A DNA stretch of 64,000 nucleotides, taken from contig FTLJ01000534.1 of NCBI GenBank assembly GCA_900155495.1, positions 27,474-91,473 on the forward strand, in the 5' to 3' direction. The stretch is from Porogramme epimiltina (lineage: Eukaryota > Basidiomycota > Agaricomycetes > Polyporales > Polyporaceae). The notes beneath the pieces were generated by a model. The model saw only the letters and a list, made by a program, of their open reading frames with translations, was not told the DNA's origin and ran no database searches. Shown here one piece after another: positions 33,598 through 45,800 of this stretch. Position 1 is the first letter of the stretch. Each line of letters starts with the position of its first letter. Made by a program: the position numbers and the translations under genes.

Positions 33598-35103
33598 GCG
33601 ACGCCTGTCCGTGATGCGCCGCAGCCGGGAGAGCGCGCGCCAGTCAACTGTAAAACCGGGCTCCTGGAGTGGACGCCGGTGTGGATCCGCGCGGCGGCGG
33701 GCGAACAGGCCCCGCGAACGAGCGAGCGCGCGCGCCCTGGGCCGGGGTCGCGCTTGCGCCACTTGGCGTTCCCGTTTCCCAATTCGCTGCGCAGTGTTCC
33801 CTGGGCCTCTAGGGGACGCGCGGGCCCCACGTGTGTGTGCGCGGGCCCGCCGCCTATCGGTGTTCGCGAGAAGTCGAAGCGGAAGCCGGCCGCGAACCTC
33901 CCCCACCCACCCCCTGCGCGCGCCGGCGGAGCGCGAGAGTTTGCGGGGCTTGTGGGCGTCACGATCGGGAGGGAGGACCTGCTGCAGCGAAGGTTTCGGA
34001 GGGCGCGCTGCTGGTGCTGCGGTGCGGCGTGTGGTGGTGGCGATTTGGGGGCCGCGGGAAGAGCAGGTGGTTGGGAGAGTCACGATGGTGCCGGTCGGTG
34101 CGGGTCGGGGTCGGAGGAGGCGGGAGGGCGGGGAGAAGGAGAGAGGAAGGCTCAGGGCAGGGCAGGGTGCGGGCGTCTGGGTGCCGCCGGTGCGGACGGA
34201 CGCCTGCGTCGCGGCGGCCGGCCCTTTGCTCTGATCTTCCTCCTGTGCGGACATGCCGGGGGTGGGGGGAAGCAGATGTGGGCGTCGCTGCTGCGCCTGA
34301 CTCAGTGCGCGCGCGTTCGAACACGGTTTGCGGCGTGCAGTGATTGCGAGGATGATGTTGATTGTATAGCCAGCGGCCTTCCGAATCCTGCCCGACCGTG
34401 TTGGCTTTGTGTGTGTGCGGTGCACAGGGCGACAGCTGCCAGCTGGCAGAACTTCGCTGGACGCTCGCGGGCCGCGAGCTGATGGAGGAAGATCAGCGGT
34501 TGCAGTACAGCAGATTCTGAGGGATTCGTTCAACGCACCACACGCGTTTCGGCTCGTGCCACGGCGACGAGCGTCGAAACCCGGCTACGACGAGTGATGA
34601 TGGCGGGCCACCATCCACCCAGAGTTCTATGCTGTGTTCAACTGTGTCGAAAGTTTGTTCAAAGTATCGCGTGCCTAGGGGCAACAGATCGAAGCAGTGC
34701 TAAAGATGCAATCTCAATGTCAGAACTCAGCGGCCTGGGAGGTCCTATGAACGGTGTGAGTTTAATCACCGGGGCGGAGAGCGAGTGCATAGCACTCACT
34801 TCCACCACCCATAACTTGATCGAGAAACACGGCCCGACGTTTGCGACATGAAACTTTGGGCCACAGCTTACCGTGCACGCCTCTCCAGCATGGTGGAGAA
34901 GTAGACGGGCCGCGGGCAGAGAAGGTGCATTATGGACTCCATCGAGAACGGGGTACGTTACTTGCTCGCTATCGTACAAACGTCCAAGAAGCGTCCAATC
35001 GAACTCTCCACGCTTCGACTTATCCTACACTTTCATATGCTATACCAGGAATCAACGTCTTGATCTGAGGCGGAGGGGAAGAACGCACTTACCATAGTGT
35101 TGT

Positions 35104-36599
35104 TCATAATGAAGGCTGTAACGGTCCGGGCCACGGACTCCCAGTACCGCTCCCGCTCCCCGATCCCCCACTAGAGCTCGCCACGGCCTCGACAGGCGGA
35201 GGCGAGTCCTGGTCCTCGACCATCTCGTGCAGCGGCAGCCCCCCAAACCCGAACCCGAAGCTCTCCGAGTCCCCCCTGTCCCTCTGCCTCGGGAACAGCG
35301 AGCCGGTCTCGGCGATGCGCGCCCCGCGCTCGACGCTCTCGCGCCGGCTCTGGCTGCTGCCCCCGCCGTGCCCGCGGAGGCTGCCGGACTCGGCGACGCG
35401 CGCGCCGGCGCCGGGCCCGGGCCCGCGCTCGAAGCTCCCGCGGCGCGTGAACGAGTTGCGGCGCGAGGCGTGGAAGGACTCCGCCGCGGGCGAGGGCGCG
35501 CCGTCGGGCTCGCGCAGCGGGTGCAGGGACGCCGCGGGCGAGCCGAACGAGGACGAGAGCGACGGCGGGGGAACGAGCGGATATGAGAGCGGGCGCGGGC
35601 CCGCGGCGGCGAACGCTGCGGGCGAGACCGCAACGGAGTTGGTTGAGGGTGGCGTCGTGAGGTTGGTGGCGTAGCTGGAGGGGCCGGGGAAGGGCGAGTG
35701 TGTTGCGGGGGAGAAGGGGAACGGGGATGTGGATGTGGAGGAGGGGGAGTGGGACAGGGGGGTGGTGGACTCGGAAGAGATTATATTCGCTGGTCGGCGG
35801 ATTTGTGAGGGAGGGCGCGGGATGGGGAGGGCGGTGGCGTGCCGTGTTGGATGCGCGCCGTTGGTCGTAGGAGGGATGTGGATGGAACTGGAGGGGGAGC
35901 TGGAGGTAAAGCTAGAGCGCCGATGTGTGGGCTGAGAGAGAGGGTCTGTATGCTGGATTCCTATAAGGCTGTCCACAGGAAGGCCGAGCTGTAGGCGGTG
36001 AGTATACCAACATGGGGTGAGAAAGTGTCTCCAGTGCTCACTCTTCGTCGATGCTGGATAAGTTCCTCCCTATATACCTCATTCAGCCGCGAGATTCGGA
36101 TGAAGTCCTGCTCCGTCTCGACCAAACGACTCCTCAATGCCTCGTTCTCCCGCCTCAGAGCATCAAAGATCATGTCCGACGTGGGATCGACATTCGTCCT
36201 ACCGAGTAGATGCGCAAGGTGTGTTGCAGTCCGAATTTCCTGCGGTGACGCACTACCACTCCCGTTTATATGCGACGGACCTGCCTGTGGTTGTTGCTGC
36301 TGCTGCTGCTGTTGCTGAGCCAGCCGTAGAGCCGAGAGTTCACGAGAGAGCCTGTTGACATGGGACTCGGACTCAGCCTCTAGGACATTCTCAAGTTCGA
36401 TCTTCTCTTCTCGCAGCTGCAAGGAGAGATGCGGGGGTTAGAAGGAGGATGGGCTCGTGAGGAGGTATTGCCGGACCTGCTCCAATTTCCTAGACAGGAT
36501 GTTGATGATGCGTTCCTCCTCCGCCTCATACTGATAGATCAAGTCTTCCCTACTGCTCGAGCTCGTGGACAGTCGCCGAATGGGAGGTGAGACAGACAT
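35104..36599 (-). CDS. CCDC6-like (DUF2046-type) coiled-coil protein
   Basis: Three exons, 36599-36477, 36416-36042 and 35988-35104, encode 460 residues. The N-terminal 60 residues carry heptads resembling the CCDC6 core: REDLIYQYEAEEERIINIL, then SRKLEQLREEKIELENVL and NRLSRELSALR. A poly-Gln tract from a CAG/CAA run follows, then a second helix (RLVETEQDFIRISRLNEVYR). The C-terminal 290 residues are Ser/Pro-rich, with SRRESVERG and RRNSFTRRGSFERG repeats that look like basophilic kinase or 14-3-3-type sites. The start at 36599 is the first in-frame ATG. Animal CCDC6 is a phosphorylated scaffold linked to the DNA-damage response; the fungal role is unknown. Family assignment rests on the coiled-coil pattern and could be convergent. 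Confidence 0.75.
36293..36320 (+). repeat. CTG/CAG trinucleotide repeat (poly-Gln)
   Basis: An interrupted TTG/CTG run on this strand encodes nine to ten Gln on the other strand, inside the CCDC6-like gene. It is a likely length-polymorphic site. Confidence 0.8.
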
Positions 36600-36703
36600 G
36601 GGGGACCCAGACCAGTCCCTGTGCCCCGCCCTCTCAGACGTCACATCCAGTCGGGACGGATCATCGCGCTTACAGCACAGTCACTACAATATTTAGAGCA
36701 TCA

Positions 36704-36774
36704 GCATTAATGGGGTAGTGGTAACCTGGGTCGTTGCCATCGACCCGCCGGGGGTTCGATTCCCCCTTAATGCA
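36704..36774 (+). tRNA. tRNA-Gly (anticodon GCC), intronless
   Basis: A 71-nt cloverleaf: acceptor GCATTAA/TTAATGC with discriminator A, anticodon stem GGTCG/CGACC with loop TTGCCAT (GCC at 36736-36738), T-arm GGGGG-TTCGATT-CCCCC. It reads GGC and GGU codons. It lies about 100 bp upstream of the CCDC6-like start and is transcribed away from it. Confidence 0.95.
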
Positions 36775-36780
36775 GTAGTA

Positions 36781-36786
36781 TTTTTT
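36781..36786 (+). terminator. Pol III T-run after tRNA-Gly
   Basis: Six T residues seven bases after the mature 3' end, typical for Pol III termination. Confidence 0.7.
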
Positions 36787-37445
36787 GGGAGCGGTAACTT
36801 GCGGATGTCATCATGAGCTCATGAGGAGATATCGTTTTTTCGACCCAAGTTCAGCTATCTAAACGCGTACTTTGCAAAACAAGTTCCTGAGCACCCCGTA
36901 TCCTCCAAGCGTGGATGTCTGGGCAGTATTTTATCCACCTCGTCGCCAATCGCGGAGGGTCTAGTGCGCGGCGGCCGCATCCAACAACACCCAGGACGCG
37001 CCGACCCTGCTTCGCTAGCTGACCTGGTTGTCGTCTGTGTGCACAAACAAGTGGGCGCTCCGGCTTCCACTTTTGACTCTGGATGACGGTATTACCGAAA
37101 TTGGACCACAATGACTCATTGTGGCCAGCGAGACACATGCGACCGCCGAGCACAATGGCGCGGCATCACGCCGTGAGTGATTTCGTGCTGTGGCCGCGCG
37201 TCGGGCGAGTCCAGGAGGCGGGGGGTGGGGCCGACGCTTGCCTAAAAGAGCACTCCGGCAAAGGCCGGGCTCGGGGCACCGCCTCCGCAGGCGAGTCAGG
37301 CGCGTCGGGGCCGCCACAAAAGGTGAATGGTATAGATAGGCGTGGGGGCGTCTTCCCTACCCTCCTCTTCACCAAACGACGACCACCGCCCACTGCAGCT
37401 CTGTGCGCTCGCCCGCCATCGCTGTCGTGCCGCCCGTGTGTGACA
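36787..37445. other. Upstream region of the Hsp20-domain gene
   Basis: No coding evidence. A TATA-like GGTATAGATAGG near 37329 lies about 115 bp before the Hsp20-domain start codon, a plausible but unproven core promoter. Confidence 0.35.
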
Positions 37446-38895
37446 ATGTCATTCCCGTACCATCAGTATGTGGACTACTCCAACCCCGCGACGCCCCGTG
37501 TGTACGCGTGGGAGGTCGCGTCATCGACGTCGACCTCCGAGCACGACGCGGCCCTGCAGATGCCCCCGCAAGACCCTCAACAGCAACTTCAGCCTCAACA
37601 GATATCGCCCAGCCAGCTCCAGCCCCAGCAGATTTCGCCTAGCCAGCTTCAACTTCACCAGCTCCCTCTCCCTCTGCCTCAAGCCCAGCATCCACCACGT
37701 CATACCTCACCGCAAGAGCTCCGATCACAGCACCAGCAGCCAGCACAGTACGCACCTCAGCAGCCTCAGCAGCAGCAGCGCGCCCCCGCCCCGCAGACCA
37801 TCCACGTGCCGCCCCCGCCCGCGGCGGGCCAGCCGCAGTACCGGTTTGAGACCATCACAGAGCAGGACTTCGTGTCCGCGACGGCCCCGCGCCGGCGCGG
37901 CGCGAGCAAGCCCCCGCTGCACGTCGACACCGCGCGCCCCGCGTCGTCGGCCTCGGCTCCCGCGGGGAGTCCGAGCGCGCTCTCGTCCGCAGGGGCGGGC
38001 CCGTTGCGCGTCCCGCACACGCGGGCGCACGCCCAGGCCGCGCACCCGTACCGCGGCGCCCGCCCGCAGTCCCGTGCAGCGTCGGGCTCGGGCTCGGGGC
38101 AGGCCCAGCATGGGGCCGTGAGATCTCGTGGAGTGAGTGAGATGCACGCGTCGTCGCCGGGCGCGCAGACGCCTTTGGGGGCGGCGGCGGCAACGACGAG
38201 CGCGGGCGGCGTGGTGCCGCCCGCGGTTGGGACAGCGATGGCTGTATCTTGTCCGGCTGCGGACTCGTGGCGTGAAAGCCTCCTTGGGCTGTCGGGGGCG
38301 AGTGAGACGAGGACGCCTGGTGCAGGTGGAAGGTGCGTGCTCACCTGCGGTCCGTGCCCCCTTCCAGTCTCTTGATCTCCTCTTGCTCTCCATCTGCCTC
38401 GTCCGACGCCGTCTTCTCTGGAACAGCTTTGATCCAGAAGGCACACCCCGCGCCGCCGCCTTCTCCGTCTTCCCGGAGCCCGCGCGGCGGTATACGATCC
38501 GAACGGACGTCCACTATAGCACGGAAGAAAACGTCATGACGGCGATGTTCGAGCTGCCTGGCGTGAAGCGGGGCGACCTACGCATCACCCTCTCCGTGTG
38601 CCCTTTCAGCCGTGTGCGACAAGTCAACATTGCGGGGACCATGCGTGCCATCCTGCCTTTACGGGGCCACGCCGTGCGTGAACGCAAGTTCGGCGAGTTC
38701 TGTAGGACACTAGCCGTCCCTCCGGAGACGAAGGTGCGTCGCCTCGTACGATATGCGACATCCTCCCTCACTCATGTGGACGACTGTCAGCCCGAAGATG
38801 TCGCTGTAGCCCTAGAAGATGGCATCCTCACCTTGAAGATACCCTGTGGGACGCCGGCGGCGGCAGAGGCCCCGCAAGAGATCCCAGTCCCCTGA
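37446..38895 (+). CDS. Gln-rich protein with C-terminal Hsp20/alpha-crystallin domain
   Basis: Three exons, 37446-38332, 38427-38733 and 38791-38895, give 432 residues. The first 290 residues are Gln/Pro/Ser/Ala-rich and probably disordered, with a repeated QISPSQLQ unit. The C-terminal 130 residues match the small-heat-shock fold: YTIRTDVHYSTEENVMTAM and FELPGVKRGDLRITLS (strands 2-4), VRERKFGEFCRTLAVPP (strand 7 region), and the final strand EDVAVALEDGILTLKIP completed by the last splice. That last segment contains the conserved GILTL. Ordinary small Hsps have short N-terminal arms, so the long low-complexity arm is unusual. Proteins of this kind hold unfolding clients or act as scaffolds; here the specific role is unknown. 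Confidence 0.85.
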
Positions 38896-40312
38896 GCCTT
38901 TCGCGTGAACCCTGCAAGCCTCCCCAAGACGAGTGACCGTTTCTTGTGCACCTGTGGGATTTTGTCCGAATCAAGACTGTGCCTCCACCCAGCTCCATCA
39001 CCGTTATGTTGTGCTGCCAGTTTCGCCCTGCCCCCCGTCCGACACAACCACCCCTCAGAACCCTGCGCCGCAGTCCCCACCCCCGCTCGCAAGCAGACTC
39101 AGAACTCAAAATGTGCATATGTATCCATACCGTATATCTCCGGCGCGCCGATCCCCTAATCGCCAGATAACCCCCCTCCCATTCGATACCATAGCCCCCA
39201 CCCCCTGCATCTGCATTGGACTGGTAATGGAGCGCGTCAGGCGCAGAACCTGTTTATGGAACTTGTATCCTTTATTTATACCAACCAGTAGACAGCAATT
39301 ACCCTCCCCCTAGTCGTAGCCGCAGCACTCGCTCGATCGTGTATATCCCAATGCATATAGCCTCTGCTCTCCGGTCCATCCGTGGTTCCAAAACAGCGCG
39401 TGCGAGTCCCTGTGAAGCAGTAGAAATCATAGAAGACTCATCTTGAATAGAACCACTGAAGGAGCTGAATCTTCTACCTCTGACGACTTCACTAATGATC
39501 GCTGAGGGAGGAGCTAGCGGTACTGGAGGATGTGAGAAGCGCCCGCTGCAGTACCAAACGGCCTCGACCACCTCCGACACATCATTACCAGTTATATCCA
39601 TTTATCAGGACCATGCTATGTGGCAATTTGAAACTTAATAGGGATAAAGAATGCTCCTCTCACCTGTACTCCATTCTCCGTGGATATCATCATTTAGTCT
39701 TCAAACTTTCTCTCAGCCGTCCGCCCTCTAAAATGACTATTTCAAAGCTGAATCGGATCACGGACACGCAGCTGCGTGTTTACGTGCGCAGGTGATCCCC
39801 ATCGAACGCGCAGACAACCTCAGGGTGAGTTCCTCGCTCGTGATCATGCCCCGCACATCCGGCGGCGGCGAGAGAGACTCCATTCTCAGCTACCCCGGAC
39901 GACCCCATGGGGCTCAGCCCACCCACGGACCGGCCAGGCGTATGCCTTCGCGTTCACCCACGGCTCTCCTGATTCGCCCGAGAGAATCCGCGGTGACGCC
40001 TGGCAGGAATAAGCCTCCCTTCCCCCACTTCCTCCGGATGGCGCTTCGTCCGAGCCCCGCTTCTCGAGCTTCTGCGCCATAAGCGGTGATCTTGCTAGCC
40101 TAGTCGACGGCGGTAGACGCAGCGTGTCGCTCGTGTCTTAGTAGCCTGAGTGCTCGATCTCCTAACAGGGGCATTCCCAGTTGTCGCCCAAGGTCATGGG
40201 AACGCTCATGAGCAATGCTCCGCGCCCCTCGACGACTCAAGACATCAGTATTTAAACGCGGCTCGCCACCGACGCCAAAACGTCAAGGGTCTGTTTGCCA
40301 ACAACCACCACC
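38896..40312. other. Region between Hsp20-domain gene and P450
   Basis: Hsp20-gene 3' UTR on the left and P450 promoter on the right. Short open frames (for example 39792-40082) have no domain. No repeat recognised. Confidence 0.4.
40249..40256 (+). promoter_or_regulatory. Putative TATA box of the P450 gene
   Basis: TATTTAAA lies 57 bp before the start codon of the CYP53-like gene, in an otherwise GC-rich context. Position and sequence fit a TATA element with a short leader; not tested. Confidence 0.4.
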
Positions 40313-42700
40313 ATGGCCCTCCTCGACAACCTCGACTGGCGTGCCTATGCTCTACTAGGCCTCTCTGTCCTCCTCCTGGTTCATATTGGTCCCTATCTCC
40401 TCGACCCGTACGGTTTTCGCAAGTACCCAGGGCCGTTCATCGCTGGACTTTCAGACATTTGGTTGGGCCGCGTCGCCGCCGAAGGACACCGCTCCCAGAG
40501 AGTGCATGACCTGCACCAGAAGCACGGTGAGTAGTGCCTAGCGAATCATGGCCAGTTTGCGAAGACGCGGGCTACGAACGAGAGGTTTTGTCCATGCGTC
40601 GAGGTGTCTTGCATGCGCGGGCCACTCCTGTGGGGAGCAGGCTGTGGGCGCTGGTACAAAGGGTTCGCTCCCACATCCTGGTTTCAGAGCGAGTACGGGC
40701 ACAGTTGGCTTATCGCCCTGTACCGTCCTTCACGGGGGTACAAGTACCGTAAATTCTGTCCGCCCCGGCAATCTCACCTTGAATGCGCGCGCTATTCAAA
40801 GTTGCGGCCTCTCGCGACGCGAATAGCACCGTTCGGCATGCAATGCTCCTGAGATGTGTTACCCCACGGTAGCATGGATTCCGGCCGCCCGCTACCCCTC
40901 GTACTGCTTTCCACCGTCAAGATGCTTACGCGCGCACGCGCGCACACAGGCACTTTCGTGCGCATAGCGCCCAACCACCTCTCGATTGCGGACCCCGACG
41001 CGCTCCAGATTGTCTACGGCCACGGGACGGGCACGCTCAAGTCCGACTTCTACGACGCCTTCGTCTCCATCCAGCGGGGCCTCTTCAACACACGCTCGCG
41101 TCTTCAGCATGCGCGCAAGCGCAAGATCGTGTCGCACATATTCTCGCAGAAGAACGTGCTCGAGTTCGAGCCCCACGTTCGTGCGCACCTCGTCGCTCTA
41201 TTCAAGCAGTGGGACAAGCTCTGCGACGGCGGCCTCAAGGGCATCTCGGGAACCGAGGGCGAAGGCGGCTGGAGCGGCCGCGAGGGGCGCGTCTGGTTCG
41301 ACTGCCTCCCGTGGTACAACTATCTCGCGTTCGACATCATAGGTGCGCTTCTCCTTCTCTCCCCACCCCTGCGCCACCCAGAGACATCCCGGCTAACTAT
41401 GGCTCGCGCGCACGGCAGGCGACCTCGCGTTCGGCGCGCCGTTCGGCATGCTCGTCGCGTGCAAGGACTCGGCGCCCGTCGCGGTCTCGCAAAAGGCCGC
41501 GATGGCCTCGTACGGCGAGGGCGCGTCCGACGGCACCTGCACGGTCGAGGTCACGCACTTCCCCGCCGTGCAGGTCCTCAACGACCGCGGCGAGTACTCG
41601 GCCGCGATGGGCGTGCTCCCGCCGCACTGGCGTCCGCTCGCCCGCCGCCTCCCCTGGTTCTCGCGCGGGAGCGAGGCGGTGCGCCGCCTCGCGGGCATCG
41701 CGGTCGCTGCTGTCGCCCGCCGTCTCGCCGCGCCCGCGACGGACCGCACGGACCTCCTCGCGAAGCTCCAGGACGGGCGGGACGACAACGGCGCGCCCAT
41801 GGGCCGCGAGGAGCTCACCGCGGAGGCGCTCACGCAGCTCATCGCTGGGTCAGACACCACGTCGAAGTGAGTGCGCTCGCTCGCTCCGGGCCCCCGCGTA
41901 CGTTCCCGTTCGCTCGCATCTAACGCCGTGTTTCCCCGCATAGCTCCTCGTGCGCGCTCACGTACCACCTCGCCAAAAACCCACGCGTGCAGCTCAAGCT
42001 CCAGCAGGAGCTCGACGCCGCGCTCGCGGGCGGCGCCGAGGACGACCCCGTCGCGGAGTTCGAGGCGGTCAAGCGCCTGCCCTACCTCGAGGCGGTCATC
42101 AACGAGGCGCTCCGCATCCACGCGACGTCGGGCATCGGCCTCCCCCGCCTCGTCCCCGCGGGCGGGCTCACCGTCTCCGGCGTGTTCTTCCCCGAGGGCG
42201 CGGTGCTCTCCGTCCCGACGTACACGATCCACCGCGACCGCGCGGTGTGGGGCGAGGACGCGGATGCGTTCCGGCCCGAGCGCTGGTTCGAGCAGGACAA
42301 GAACGCGATGCAGAAGACGTTCAACCCGTTCTCGTTCGGGCCCAGGTCAGTCCGCTCTCCCTAGCGCCATCGCCGGTCCTTCCCAGGGCGAGGCACGCGC
42401 TGTCTGGGGAAAGTTCGTATTGCTTGTTACTGACGCGCGCATGACACTTCCATTGTAGGAGCTGCGTCGGGCGGAACCTGGCCAACTTGGAGCTTCTCGT
42501 CATCGTCGCGTCAATCTTCCGGCGTTATCACTTCGTCCTGGAGGACCCCGAGATGGAGGTATGCCTTTCGCCCATCTTGCTCGTACGGGCTACTTCGAGC
42601 TGGAGCTAATCCGCTTTTTATCATGAAGCTCGCAACTAGAGAGGGCTTCCTCCGGAAGCCGGTGGACTGCAAGGTCGGCATGAAGCGGAGGCAGCTGTGA
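40313..42700 (+). CDS. Cytochrome P450, CYP53 type (benzoate 4-monooxygenase-like)
   Basis: ER-bound monooxygenase. CYP53 enzymes para-hydroxylate benzoate, feeding the protocatechuate route and detoxifying plant phenolics. Six exons, 40313-40526, 40950-41342, 41419-41866, 41944-42345, 42459-42558 and 42629-42700, give 542 residues. An N-terminal membrane anchor (LLGLSVLLLVHIGPYLL) and Pro-rich hinge (YPGPF) are followed by PNHLSIADPDALQIVYGHG and RKRKIVSHIFSQKNVLEFEP, both characteristic of CYP53. The I-helix oxygen motif is AGSDTTSNS, the K-helix has EALR (ExxR), then FRPERW and the heme-binding loop FNPFSFGPRSCVGR, whose Cys is completed by a splice. The first intron is 423 nt, against 53-113 nt for the others. 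Substrate is inferred from subfamily resemblance only. Confidence 0.93.
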
Positions 42701-42867
42701 ACGCGGCGGCGATGCGCGCCCACTTTGGATTCTTCTGTATGCGTACAGTCTGTAACCCTAGCCAACACGGTCGGAGTTTTTGTACAACAGAGGGAAATGG
42801 ATTGCTATTTCTACGACGATACAGAGTCTGAACTTCTTTTCTATTCAATTCGACTTGGCAGCGAGAG

Positions 42868-45800
42868 CTACTTCCCGGTCATGATCTCGGAACGGCACAG
42901 CGGGCAGCTTGATGAATGGCTCGTGTTGAACCACTGCGTCCCATGTTAGCCGAGGCGTCCCGCTAATGGTAAGTAGAACGGGATTTAGGCGTACCTTGTA
43001 GAGACACGCGGCGTGGAACCGGTTCTTGCACGTCTTGCAGGGCTTGCGGGGCAAGCTCCCGTCTGTGGCATTGACGATTCTGATGACAGCGTCAGTTCAT
43101 CTCCACGGTGAAGTCACGTATGAGGCGCGTACGAGTAGCAGATGGCGCACTCCGCTATGCCCTCGAAATGGGAGGTCACATTCTTCAGGAAGAAGCTGAG
43201 CCCGTCGACGATGCTCCCACTCTGCAAATACTGAGTTAGCCCTTATGGCGCAACCGACGCCCGTCCTATCAGACACATACCCGGAAGGTCAGGATTTGCT
43301 GCACACCGAGCACCCACGCGCGCCACCGGTCCTCCGTTACACCCACGAGCTTCGAGTCCCGGATCTCGATCGTATGCAGCGGCCAGTCCGCTGGCAGCTT
43401 CACGGTCAGCTCCAACCGCTGCTCGTCAACCGCGTACGACGCGGTGACCTCGTGTACGGCCGTGGAGACCTTGATCGTCACGTTCTCGCCCGAAAGTTCG
43501 GGAGCGGCAGCGAGGGCGTCGGGGTCCTTCACCCGCGCGAGTTCGGTGCGGATGATGGCGGGTGAGAAGTGTTTGGAGGTGTAGGATGCGACGGCGGTTG
43601 AGAGCTGGCGGTCGCGACAGTCGACGAGCCAGTTTCGGATGAGGGAGGGGACAACAAGGAGAGCACGGTAGTAGAGATGAGCGGCGAGAAGATGGAGGCT
43701 AAGAGGCGACTCCGGAGAGTAGACTGCGTGTGGTCACATCATGAGTTAGAGAGCGATGAAGCAGGAGAACGAGAATGCTCACAGTCGAGGTAATATTCAT
43801 CCACGTCCCAGATATCGAGCTTGAATGCCCTTGCCATACCGCCGTATAGGTCTAAAAGTCCAAATATGCTGGGGAGCAGCCTAGAACCGACAAGGTCCAA
43901 ATCTCGCAATTGGTCAATGTAGCCTGACTTGACCTTCAGCGACTATTGAGGGGAAGGGACGTCAGCATACACTTGAAGCAATTTCTGGTTGCAACTACAT
44001 ACTGCGTCGGCAAACAGATCGAATGTCACCATCCAAGCCAATAGGTAACCGAACCATTCCTGGTGTATTTGCCGTGAGTATACAAGGGAGTTCGCTCAAA
44101 GAAATAGTCCTCACTTGGCCGAACTCTGCTGTTTCCTCATGGTTGAGGTTCCGCTGTAGGATATCGAGCAATTCGGTTGGTAGCTCTGACTTGACAGCTC
44201 CCTCAGTGTCCATAGCGGCTTCGATGATGAGCTCTTCTGTGTACTTCTTGGCAGCTTTTTGCAAGAGCTGATGCGCCATACGTTGGACGTTCGCGGAGCC
44301 ATCCATCACAAGATGACACATCTTTGGGAGTGTGTCACGGACCATCAGCCGCGCTGGAAGGTCTTGAACGATTTGAAGCGCAAGCTCCCGACAGACGGAA
44401 AGGGGTGTTGACGGCTTCTCATCATCTGCATCTATGTCAGCCAAGACAAATGTGGATGAACGAAAGGGACCCACCAATCCGTAGTGCAATCAAGTCACGG
44501 ATCAATTCGAGAATATTGGACTTTCGTTCATCCCAAGCGTCGCGCAACATTTTGTTGGAACCAGCGAAATCTTCGATGATCAAGAATAGCTGCAGTGTCC
44601 TGGCTAAAGTGACAAACGTGGAAGAGTCATCTAGCGACGAGTTCTGAGCCATTCAGAGTCAATGTCTGTACGGTGGCAAGCTGGACCGAAAAACGCACCT
44701 CCAAGTTGTTCTCGATGACATCAAACATCAAGTCCCAATGTCCTCCGGGAACGTTCGAAAGGATAGGCACGATCGCCGCAAATACGAGCGTCATCTCGCT
44801 CTGGACGTCCTCCTCCAAGTCTTCGTCCGAGGTGATCCATTGTTGGCATGCCTTAACAAGATTGACCGCACGAGGTTGAGGTAGGAATGCCACGTCCGAC
44901 TCTGGGTCTGGCGCAGCAGCGGCGAGGTTGCGCATGAGTCGCAGACCCTCGGCGTTCGCCTTGGCCGCGGGGACGCCCAGGGCCCCCGCAGCGAGCTCGT
45001 TACGGAAGCGGTCGAGCCTCGTAGGTTCCGGAGCGTAGCGGGTGATTGAGAATGTGATAGCAAGGGAGGTGTGCGGTGCTGTAATACGTGATCAGCGCAA
45101 GCTAAGGATGATTTTGCAGCTGTAACGTACCTTGTTTCTCCAGCTTTCGAGCGACGAGCATCCATTGTTCTGCATCTGCCTTTGTGGCGGTATTGAGGAC
45201 GTGGCGAAGGACCGAGTGTAGGACTCTTGACTCTCGAATCGTGTCATTATCCCTTGCGTGGTTGATGAGGTCTATAACAAATCGTCCAATACCGTCCAGA
45301 CGGTCGGCAGGACCTTGAGCTAGAACAGTCTTCGTAACATCTGTATGCCATTGATCTTCCGTGTTTGCTGAGAGCGTGTACGTCGCCAGCTGCTGCACTT
45401 TGTCCAAAATCTCCTGCAAGACGATCTTAGGAACGCTTTTCGAGAATACTGGACTTTCGACGGAGGGGAGGTGCTTCATCTCTTCAGCATATATCCCGAG
45501 AGCGAAGAAGTAGCGAAGCGCCCATATATTCGCCCTGGCCGTTTGCCGGTCGTCTGCGAAAAGTAGTAGAAGTCCATACACGATGCGCGCATAGGCTGAG
45601 AGTCCCTGGACGTCGAAATCGGGAGTCAAGACCTTGTCCGAGCGATACAAGGTTGGTGGAGGGATGAGTAGATCAACAACCGCCAGACTAGGGTCGAGTG
45701 GCGTTGAAGGAAGTCCGCTAAGCATTCCATCGAGGTCCATTGGTGAAGGGAATATGCCAGAGAGAACATCGAAATCGGATGTGAAGGGGGACGCGCGCAC

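Larger units (their letters stand above)
29950..35103. other. 5 kb GC-rich, gene-poor stretch
   Basis: Long open frames on both strands (for example a leftward one spanning 31101-29194 and another 34533-33382) are Arg/Pro/Ala-rich. They look like stop-poor GC-rich DNA rather than genes. I found no domain, no convincing exon chain and no transposon hallmarks. A direct repeat and a G-rich minisatellite in it are listed separately. Promoters for the flanking leftward gene (start 29949) must lie at the left end. Confidence 0.45.

Noticed and set aside
33382..34533. Leftward 383-codon ORF
   Set aside because: Composition is Arg/Pro/Ala simple sequence expected from stop-poor GC-rich DNA. Its frame passes through the G-rich minisatellite, and no splice or domain evidence exists.
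37725..38444. Leftward 240-codon ORF over the Hsp20-domain gene
   Set aside because: Antisense shadow of the Gln/Pro-rich first exon; Arg-rich and without support.
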